Source: an uncultured Oscillospiraceae bacterium (GTDB taxonomy: Bacteria > Bacillota > Clostridia > Oscillospirales > Oscillospiraceae). From it: 5,288 nt of DNA. Position 1 is the stretch's first letter, and every line of letters starts with the position of its first letter. Location: the NCBI GenBank assembly GCA_905234005.1, contig CAJOFW010000111.1:1-5288 (forward strand). Direction: 5' to 3'. Positions 1 through 4,885 of this stretch are shown here, one piece after another. The translations under genes and the position numbers were made by a program. The notes under the pieces were generated by a model. That model had not been told where the DNA came from, searched no databases, and saw only the letters and a program-made list of their open reading frames with translations.

Positions 1-2
1 TG

Positions 3-52
3 CCTCTCCCTTTGGGAGAGGTGACAGGCGCGCAAGCGCCTGTCGGAGAGGG
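3..52. repeat. Composite palindromic intergenic repeat (two adjacent hairpins)
   Basis: Two perfect hairpins sit side by side. The first has an 8-bp stem, 3-10 (CCTCTCCC) with 14-21 (GGGAGAGG), and a TTT loop. The second has a 9-bp stem, 23-31 (GACAGGCGC) with 36-44 (GCGCCTGTC), closed by a GCAA loop of the GNRA type. A third segment, 45-51 (GGAGAGG), can also pair with 3-9, so the left arm has two possible partners. No T-run follows, so it does not look like an ordinary terminator. From memory, similar CCTCTCCC...GGAGAGGG elements are scattered between genes in gut Clostridia; I could not check this. The element starts almost at the window edge, so it may extend further left. Confidence 0.65.
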
Positions 53-138
53 TCTTTACCGATCTTGTTCACAGATCGCTTACTCGTTCAATTACCGTGG
101 AAAATAGCCGCCGGACACTATGAAAAATTCGGCGTGTG

Positions 139-147
139 TGCTATAAT
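139..147 (+). promoter_or_regulatory. Extended -10 promoter of the binding-protein gene
   Basis: TGCTATAAT matches the extended -10 form TGnTATAAT exactly. No good -35 box lies 16-18 bp upstream (the bases near 118-125 read roughly CTATGAAA), which is common for extended -10 promoters. Transcription would start near 154, giving a leader of about 57 bases before the ATG at 211. The box overlaps the first codons of the longest open frame (GTG at 136), which argues against translation from that upstream start. Confidence 0.6.
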
Positions 148-164
148 GGCCCTCAGATCATTTT

Positions 165-204
165 TCGGCGGCCTGTGCGTGTGACCGCGCCGCCGATCGG
201 GGGA
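165..204 (+). promoter_or_regulatory. Leader hairpin and Shine-Dalgarno site of the binding-protein gene
   Basis: In the predicted leader, 165-172 (TCGGCGGC) pairs perfectly with 189-196 (GCCGCCGA) around a 16-base loop. The purine run GGGGGA at 199-204 is the likely Shine-Dalgarno site, 6 bases before the ATG at 211, so it fixes that ATG as the start. The stem ends two bases before this site. It could affect ribosome access, but that is inference. No known riboswitch fold is recognisable. Confidence 0.4.
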
Positions 205-210
205 CACAGC

Positions 211-1836
211 ATGAGAACATTACCCATCCGGATACGCCGTATCGCGGCGCTGATCCTGTGCGCCGCGTGCATCCTGCCGCTTGGCGCCTGCGGGCACAGG
301 GACGAGCAGTACACGGTGAAGCTGCAGACCGGCCCGGCCTTCACGGTCGCGATCTCGCAGACGCCGGCCACCTTCAACCCCATGAACGCCGCCGGCGGGC
401 TGGAGGAGGAGTTCTTCCTCCTGTGCTACGATCCGCTGTGGCGGCTCGATGAGAGCGGCGAGCCGGTCGCCTGCCTCGCCGAGGACTGGAGCCTCTCGAG
501 CGACAGCCTCACATGGACGATCCGTCTAAGGCACGACGCCGTGTTCTCCGACGGTACGCCCCTCACGGCGGCGGACGTGCTCTTCACCTACGAGCTGATG
601 TGGCACAACAACACCGCGTTTTCCGACTACTTCGACGGCGTGACCGCCGTGCGGCAGACCGACGACTACACGGTCGTCATCTCCACCGAGTACGTCAAGG
701 GCGATATGCTCTATAACCTCACGCCCATCCTGCCCCGGCACATCTGGAAGAGCTACGAGTTCGACCCCGCGTCGTTCGAGAACACGGCGCTCGTCGGCTC
801 CGGCCCGTTCGTCTACGACGCGGAAAACTCCGGCGAGGACGGCTGGGTGTTCAACGCAAGGGCCGATCATTTCTCCGGCAGGCCCGCCGTCGGCTCCGTC
901 GTATTCGCCTGCTACAACACGGCGGCCGGCGCCGCACGTTCCCTCTCCGCCGGGGAGACCGACGCGAGCTTCGGCCTGACCGACGTGCAGCTCACAACGC
1001 TCGAGAGCGTCCCCGGCGTGGAGCTTCTCGAATCCATCCTGCCCGGCGCAGACCTGATGCTCCTCGCGTTCAATACGCGCTCGGAGATTTTCCAGGACGC
1101 CGCCATGCGGCAGATGGCCGAGTACTGCCTCGACCGGGAGTGGTTTCTCGATATGTCGTTCGGCGGCGCCGGCAGAACCGGCTCGTCGTTCCTGAGTCCC
1201 GCCCTTGCCGATTTCACGGAGCCGGACGGCCTGCGGCGCTATGACCCGGAGACCGCCGCCGCTCTGCTGCGCTCCTGCGGCTACTTCGACGTGGACGGCG
1301 ACGGCCGCCTCGAATACGGCGCGAAGGACGCGAAGCTGTCCGTCACCCTCTGCTCGAGCAGCGCCGACGCGTGGTCGGGCGCCGCCGCGACACTCCTGAT
1401 CGCCGAGCTGGAGGAGCTTGGAATTACGGTAAACTGGAAAAAGACGGATAACAACGTGACGAGTATCTGCGGCTCGAACAAAAACTGGGATATGTGCCTG
1501 ATGAGCTGGCACGGCGGTACGGCCGCGGCCGTCACCGCGACGTGGTTTGAAAACGACATCGGCGCCCTGACCGGCTGGTCAAGCGAGTATTTCGACAGCG
1601 TCCTCGCCCAGCTCCGCGCCACCCGTGACGAGATGACGGAGCGCTCCTGGTCGCAGCAGCTCCAGCAGCACGTATACGACGAGTGCCCGGTCGCCGTCAT
1701 CGCCTACGGCGCGGACGTGCAGGCCATCCGCAGCGACGCCTGGACGGGGTATGAATCCGCCCTCGCCTACGGCCGTCTGTTCCGAACGGGCAGCATCGAC
1801 GTGTACATGAACGCCGCCCCTCTGCCCGCGGCCTGA
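211..1836 (+). CDS. Peptide/oligopeptide ABC transporter substrate-binding lipoprotein (SBP_bac_5 family)
   Basis: This 541-residue protein is an extracellular solute-binding protein of the DppA/OppA type, which captures peptides or similar solutes outside the membrane and delivers them to an ABC permease. The start at 211 gives a typical lipoprotein signal: basic residues MRTLPIRIRR, a hydrophobic stretch to about residue 22, then L24-G25-A26-C27, with Cys27 the expected lipidated residue. The longer frame from GTG 136 would bury this signal and runs through the -10 box. The mature part begins with the family pattern of a short strand followed by AEDW...LTWTIRLRHDAVFSDGTPLTAADV, characteristic of SBP_bac_5. 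At residues 360-368, DVDGDGRLE resembles a calcium-binding loop seen in many relatives. The length is normal and I see no frameshift. No permease or ATPase gene is adjacent and the next gene has its own promoter, so it appears to be a single-gene unit. Its ligand cannot be read from sequence; peptide is the family default, but nickel, sugar or other solutes are possible. Confidence 0.93.
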   Translation: MRTLPIRIRRIAALILCAACILPLGACGHRDEQYTVKLQTGPAFTVAISQTPATFNPMNAAGGLEEEFFLLCYDPLWRLDESGEPVACLAEDWSLSSDSLTWTIRLRHDAVFSDGTPLTAADVLFTYELMWHNNTAFSDYFDGVTAVRQTDDYTVVISTEYVKGDMLYNLTPILPRHIWKSYEFDPASFENTALVGSGPFVYDAENSGEDGWVFNARADHFSGRPAVGSVVFACYNTAAGAARSLSAGETDASFGLTDVQLTTLESVPGVELLESILPGADLMLLAFNTRSEIFQDAAMRQMAEYCLDREWFLDMSFGGAGRTGSSFLSPALADFTEPDGLRRYDPETAAALLRSCGYFDVDGDGRLEYGAKDAKLSVTLCSSSADAWSGAAATLLIAELEELGITVNWKKTDNNVTSICGSNKNWDMCLMSWHGGTAAAVTATWFENDIGALTGWSSEYFDSVLAQLRATRDEMTERSWSQQLQQHVYDECPVAVIAYGADVQAIRSDAWTGYESALAYGRLFRTGSIDVYMNAAPLPAA

Positions 1837-1945
1837 CGCGGGCGCTGATGGGATCGGCGTGAATTGCGGATCGCCGCGACGCACGGAATTCGCCGGTTCG
1901 CCCGGATTTCCCGGATAGTTATTTTTTCTACAATCGTTGTGGTAC

Positions 1946-1973
1946 TTGCAAATGCCGTGCGGTTTGGTATAAT
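1946..1973 (+). promoter_or_regulatory. Promoter of the CoA-transferase gene
   Basis: TATAAT at 1968-1973 is a perfect -10 box, preceded by TGG (1965-1967), which makes it an extended -10 (TGGTATAAT). TTGCAA at 1946-1951 is a 4-of-6 match to the -35 consensus with a 16-bp spacer. The predicted start of transcription is near 1980, leaving about 40 bases of leader. Having both elements suggests a strong housekeeping promoter, consistent with the very biased codon use of the gene it drives. Confidence 0.7.
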
Positions 1974-2003
1974 AACGGTATCATTGAAAATTTATAGATA
2001 TAC

Positions 2004-2009
2004 GGAGTG
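2004..2009 (+). promoter_or_regulatory. Shine-Dalgarno site fixing the CoA-transferase start
   Basis: GGAGTG lies 9 bases before the ATG at 2019. The alternative in-frame GTG at 2007 is part of this site, so it is unlikely to be the start codon. The ATG also gives an N-terminus (MAYTYEDYKK) that lines up with the usual start of this family. Confidence 0.65.
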
Positions 2010-2018
2010 TACAAAAAC

Positions 2019-3335
2019 ATGGCCTATACCTACGAAGATTACAAGAAAATCTACGAGTCCAAAAAGGGCAGCGTAGATCAGGCGCTGGATCTCATCCAGT
2101 CCGGCGACGTCATCTGGTGCTCGAACAACTACAACGAGCCGGCCACCCTGTTCGGCCGCCTGCACGAGATCGCGCCGCGTGTCGAAAACGTCATCGTCTA
2201 CAAGAGCCGCATCGGCCGCTATCCCTTCCTCGTGACCCCCGGCATGGACGGCCACATCAACTGCGCCAACTACTTCTACGGCCCCAGCTACCGCGAGGCC
2301 CACAAGCTGCGCAACGCGATGTTCATCCCCGTCGACCTCCCGAACTACTACCGCTCCGTCAATATGCACCGCCCGTGCAACGTCTTCACCGCGCAGGTCT
2401 CCCCGATGACCGAGGACGGCAAGCTCTACATCGGCATGAACCAGACCATCGAGTACTACGCCGTGAAGGACGCCATCGAGCAGCACAAGAAGATCATCGT
2501 CGAGGTCAACCCGAACCTCACCTACATGAACGGCTCCGCGTACATCCCCGTCGAGGCCGTCACCATGCTCTATGAGGTCGATACGCCCGAGTACGTCATC
2601 GGCGGCATGAAGACCACCGAGCTGGAGGATCAGATCGGCAAGACCGTCGCCGACCTCATCGAAGACGGCGACACCATCCAGATGGGCATCGGCGGCATCC
2701 CCGACACCGTGGGCCGCTACCTCGTCACCAAGAACGACCTCGGCCTGCACACCGAGCAGTTCACAAGCTCCATGGCCGGCCTCATCGAGCAGGGCGTCAT
2801 CACCGGCAAGTGCAAGGCCTACGACAAGGAGCTGCACGTCGGCGTGTTCGCGGACGGCACCCACGAGCTGTACAAGTACCTGCACGACAACCCCAAGTGC
2901 CTGATGAAGCCCGGCCCCGAGGTCGTGAACCCCTTCAACATCGCCCGTCAGGATCACATGGTATCCATCAACACCCTCGTCGAGATCGACCTGACCGGTC
3001 AGATCGCGGCGGAGTCCATCGGCCCCGTGCAGTATTCCGGCTCCGGCGGCGGCTTCTGCTTCACCCTCGGCACCTACTACGCCGAGCACGGCAAGGGCAT
3101 CATGGCCTTCACGAGCCGCACCAACAAGGGCCTGCCCAAGATCAAGGCCCAGCTCACCCCCGGCGCCGTCGTCACCCACCAGCGCAACTACGTCCAGTAC
3201 GTCGTCACCGAGTACGGCGTCGTGAACCTGCGCGGCATGGACGTCCGTGAGCGCGCCAAGGCCCTCATCTCGATCGCCCATCCCGACGACCGCGACGCCC
3301 TCGACGCCGCCGCCCGCGATCTGTTCTACTATTGA
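2019..3335 (+). CDS. Acyl-CoA:carboxylate CoA-transferase (class I; Cat2/AbfT 4-hydroxybutyrate CoA-transferase-like)
   Basis: This 438-residue cytoplasmic enzyme moves CoA from an acyl-CoA to a free carboxylate, typically acetate, through a glutamyl-CoA intermediate. It has the two-domain layout of the acetyl-CoA hydrolase/transferase family: the N-terminal half spans about residues 1-190, and the C-terminal half carries the active site. Key sites are GIGG at 223-226 followed by IPDTV, the segment LGLHTE with Glu246 as the expected catalytic glutamate, and SGSGGGF at 340-346, the glycine-rich CoA/oxyanion loop. The stretches MVSINTLVEIDLTGQIAAESIG and YVVTEYGVVNLRG match what I recall of Clostridium kluyveri Cat2, as does the length. 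Donor and acceptor cannot be fixed: 4-hydroxybutyrate, butyrate or another short acid are all possible. The N-terminal half (WCSNNYNEP at 33-41, rich in aromatic residues and Asn) differs from Cat2 and may set specificity. Codons almost all end in C or G, suggesting high expression. It has its own promoter and a strong terminator. Confidence 0.9.
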   Translation: MAYTYEDYKKIYESKKGSVDQALDLIQSGDVIWCSNNYNEPATLFGRLHEIAPRVENVIVYKSRIGRYPFLVTPGMDGHINCANYFYGPSYREAHKLRNAMFIPVDLPNYYRSVNMHRPCNVFTAQVSPMTEDGKLYIGMNQTIEYYAVKDAIEQHKKIIVEVNPNLTYMNGSAYIPVEAVTMLYEVDTPEYVIGGMKTTELEDQIGKTVADLIEDGDTIQMGIGGIPDTVGRYLVTKNDLGLHTEQFTSSMAGLIEQGVITGKCKAYDKELHVGVFADGTHELYKYLHDNPKCLMKPGPEVVNPFNIARQDHMVSINTLVEIDLTGQIAAESIGPVQYSGSGGGFCFTLGTYYAEHGKGIMAFTSRTNKGLPKIKAQLTPGAVVTHQRNYVQYVVTEYGVVNLRGMDVRERAKALISIAHPDDRDALDAAARDLFYY

Positions 3336-3350
3336 TCCGTCGTCACAGCT

Positions 3351-3395
3351 AAAAAACTCCGCCGCTTCCGTTCATTCGGAGGCGGCGGGTTTTTT
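3351..3395. terminator. Bidirectional intrinsic terminator between convergent genes
   Basis: A 12-bp stem, 3359-3370 with 3377-3388 (eleven Watson-Crick pairs and one G-T wobble), encloses the 6-base loop TTCATT. On the plus strand it is followed by T6 (3390-3395); on the minus strand A6 at 3351-3356 gives a T6 run. It therefore can end both the CoA-transferase transcript (stop at 3335, 23 bases before the stem) and the thioesterase transcript. The thioesterase stop codon lies in the loop (3372-3374), and that gene's last codons form one arm. Confidence 0.93.
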
Positions 3396-3803
3396 CTTTG
3401 CTTTTTCGCGTGTCCCGGCGACGACGCCGGCGATTGTGACGAGGGCGGCAAGCGTTCCCAGCTCGTCCGTCACACGGACGTCGAACAGGCATGTCCGATC
3501 GTCCGACCGTATCTCACGGGCCTCGGCGATCAGGCGTTCGCCCCGGGCCGGGGCGGTGAAGTGGATGTCCGCCGAGGCGGAGACGTACACGTCCCGGTCA
3601 AAGTTTGACGCCACGCCAAACGCGTAGTCGGCCAGCGTGAAGACGACGCCGCCCATCGGCTTGCCGAGGGCGTTCATATGTTCCGGCGCAAGGGCGAGGG
3701 AGCATCTGGCATACCCCTCGCCCACGGCGTCGATCTCACACCCGACGAGACTGGTAAACGGCGTCTTTCCGAAAACACGCCGGGCACGTTCGAGATCGGT
3801 CAT
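3372..3803 (-). CDS. PaaI-type hotdog-fold acyl-CoA thioesterase
   Basis: This 143-residue protein should hydrolyse an acyl-CoA to free acid and CoA in the cytoplasm, probably as a homotetramer as in PaaI. The signature is EHMNALGKPMGGVVFTLADYAFGVASN at residues 41-67, where PaaI relatives have HGG...LAD. Asp59 of LAD is the expected catalytic acid, and Gly51-Gly52 the oxyanion loop. The usual His before GG is Met50 here; I recall the same Met in other clostridial members. Residues 72-85 (VYVSASADIHFTAP) form the conserved central strand. The tail is short and charged (KAKKKPAASE) and is dictated by the overlapping terminator. The length is normal for the family. The start at 3803 gives the usual N-terminus (MTDLERARRVFG), but no Shine-Dalgarno sequence precedes it. 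The SPFH gene ends 38 bases upstream on the same strand, so read-through is possible. The substrate is unknown; phenylacetyl-CoA is not implied, as no paa genes are present. Confidence 0.88.
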   Translation of the reverse strand: MTDLERARRVFGKTPFTSLVGCEIDAVGEGYARCSLALAPEHMNALGKPMGGVVFTLADYAFGVASNFDRDVYVSASADIHFTAPARGERLIAEAREIRSDDRTCLFDVRVTDELGTLAALVTIAGVVAGTREKAKKKPAASE

Positions 3804-3816
3804 GTTTGTTGTTTTG

Positions 3817-3842
3817 ATACTTTTTCTTTTGGGAAAAAGTAT
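3817..3842. repeat. Perfect 10-bp palindrome between the SPFH and thioesterase genes
   Basis: ATACTTTTTC (3817-3826) pairs perfectly with GAAAAAGTAT (3833-3842) around the loop TTTTGG. It fills most of the 38-base gap between the two minus-strand genes, touches the SPFH stop codon (3842-3844) and ends 13 bases before the thioesterase ATG. No T-run follows the stem on either strand, so it is not a standard terminator. From memory, similar TACTTTTTC/GAAAAAGTA palindromes recur between genes in gut Clostridia; this is unchecked. It may be a dispersed repeat, an RNA-processing or stabilising hairpin, or a translation control element. Confidence 0.6.
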
Positions 3843-4759
3843 TACGGCTGCTTCGGCGCGGCGGTCTTCTCCGCCGGGTCGGTGAGAACCTCCTTGAACG
3901 CGGTGGCAAGACCGGCCAGTCCCTGGATTTCGGAGGGGATGATGATCTTCGTGGCACGGCCGTTCGCGGCGGCGGAAAACGCCTCGAGCGCCTTGAGCTG
4001 GACGACCGGATCGCTGGGCGCGGCGGCGTTCAGGAGCTTGAGGCCCTCGGCCGTCGCCTGGTTGATCGAGAGGATGGCCTGCGCCTTGCCCTCGGCCTCG
4101 AGGATCTCGGCCTGCTTCTTCGCGTCGGCGCGGAGAATCGCGGACTCCTTTTCGCCCTCGGCCTCGAGGATTGCGGCGCGCTTCTCGCCCTCGGCGCGGA
4201 GGATGGCCTCACGGCGTTCGCGCTCGGCCTTCATCTGCTTCTCCATCGCGTTCTGGATTTCCTTGGGCGGCATGATATTTTTGAGCTCCACGCGGTTGAC
4301 CTTGATGCCCCAGGGGTCGGTGGCCTCGTCGAGGATCTGCTGCATCTTCGCGTTGATCGTGTCGCGGCTCGTCAGCGACTCGTCCAGCTCCAGCTCGCCG
4401 ATGATGTTGCGGAGCGTCGTGGCGGTCAGGTTCTCGATGGCGAGCATCGGATTCTCCACGCCGTAGGCGTACAGCTTCGGGTCGGTGATCTGGTAGTAGA
4501 TGACCGTGTCGATCTGCATCGTAACGTTATCCTTCGTGATAACGGGCTGCGGCGGGAAGTCGGCGACCTGCTCCTTGAGCGATACGGTCTTCGCGACACG
4601 CTCGATGAACGGTATCTTGAGGTGGATGCCGACGTGCCACGTCGCGCTGTACGCGCCGAGGCGCTCGATGACGCACGCCTTCGCCTGCTGCACGATGCGG
4701 ATGTTGCGGATGAGCGCAACGAGGATGAGGAGAAGTATGATGATGGGAATGTACGGCAT
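3842..4759 (-). CDS. SPFH/Band 7 (stomatin/prohibitin-type) membrane protein, QmcA-like
   Basis: This 305-residue protein is anchored by one N-terminal membrane segment (about residues 3-19, PYIPIIILLLILVALIRN) and belongs to the SPFH family, whose members form ring-like oligomers on membranes and are linked to membrane microdomains and protease control. The SPFH domain covers about 21-175, with family hallmarks VIERLGAYSATWHVGIHLKIPFIERV (30-55) and DPWGIKVNRVELKNIMPPKEIQNAMEKQMKAERERRE (148-184). A coiled coil follows, built of four 11-residue repeats at 183-226. The C-terminal KIIIPSEIQGLAGLATAFKEVL (271-292) is typical of the stomatin/QmcA group, and E. coli QmcA has about the same length. 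AAAAGGAGG at 4768-4776 lies 8 bases before the ATG, a near-perfect ribosome site that settles the start. The gene follows an NfeD gene on the same strand, the usual pairing for this family. Its exact role in this organism is not readable from sequence. Confidence 0.93.
   Translation of the reverse strand: MPYIPIIILLLILVALIRNIRIVQQAKACVIERLGAYSATWHVGIHLKIPFIERVAKTVSLKEQVADFPPQPVITKDNVTMQIDTVIYYQITDPKLYAYGVENPMLAIENLTATTLRNIIGELELDESLTSRDTINAKMQQILDEATDPWGIKVNRVELKNIMPPKEIQNAMEKQMKAERERREAILRAEGEKRAAILEAEGEKESAILRADAKKQAEILEAEGKAQAILSINQATAEGLKLLNAAAPSDPVVQLKALEAFSAAANGRATKIIIPSEIQGLAGLATAFKEVLTDPAEKTAAPKQP
4082..4213 (-). repeat. Four tandem 33-bp units coding an 11-residue coiled-coil repeat
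   Basis: Within the SPFH gene, residues 183-226 read as four units: REAILRAEGEK, RAAILEAEGEK, ESAILRADAKK and QAEILEAEGKA. The last is followed by a partial fifth (QAILS). At DNA level the plus strand shows recurring CCTCGGCCTCGAGGAT-like segments. An 11-residue period fits a hendecad coiled coil, which in SPFH proteins packs subunits into rings. The first two units are nearly identical. Confidence 0.75.
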
Positions 4760-4767
4760 GGATGGTT

Positions 4768-4776
4768 CCTCCTTTT
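4768..4776 (-). promoter_or_regulatory. Strong Shine-Dalgarno site of the SPFH gene
   Basis: On the minus strand the sequence reads AAAAGGAGG, followed by 8 bases and then ATG. It contrasts sharply with the thioesterase gene downstream, which has no such site. The 126-base gap between the NfeD stop and the SPFH start otherwise contains no gene. Its last part is AT-rich (TTGTAATAGTAAATAAAA), which may hide a weak internal promoter with a TGTAAT -10-like box, but no matching -35 is visible. Confidence 0.75.
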
Positions 4777-4885
4777 ATTTACTATTACAATTCCCTTTGC
4801 TGAACCGTGTTATGACGATTTCCTTTTCCGATGTATGGCATTCCGCGCAAAACCTGCCGTTTCATGCCGGACGCTTACAGACAGC

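Noticed and set aside
60..78. Small inverted repeat CGATCT...AGATCG
   Set aside because: Six base pairs around a 7-base loop is within chance, and it has no link to a promoter or gene start.
136..210. Upstream GTG start for the binding lipoprotein
   Set aside because: The GTG overlaps the -10 box, lacks a ribosome site and would put 25 residues in front of a normal lipoprotein signal.
526..1512. A 328-residue open frame antisense to the binding-protein gene
   Set aside because: Composition (R, G, A, V, E rich) is an echo of the GC-rich sense gene, with no domain and no ribosome site that I could see.
1856..1927. Possible terminator after the binding-protein gene
   Set aside because: The imperfect inverted repeat 1856-1894 is far from any T-run, and the stem next to T6 (1922-1927) is only CCGG/CCGG (1902-1905 with 1911-1914) with a 7-base gap. 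No convincing intrinsic terminator is visible.
1992..3281. A 429-residue open frame antisense to the CoA-transferase gene
   Set aside because: Its protein is a low-complexity mix of V, D, G, A, L and H, as expected when codons ending in C are read backwards as GNN. It has no recognisable domain and the sense strand is a clear enzyme.
3678..4466. A 262-residue plus-strand open frame across the thioesterase and SPFH genes
   Set aside because: It is rich in S, A, R and F, crosses two clear minus-strand genes and their gap, and shows no family signature.
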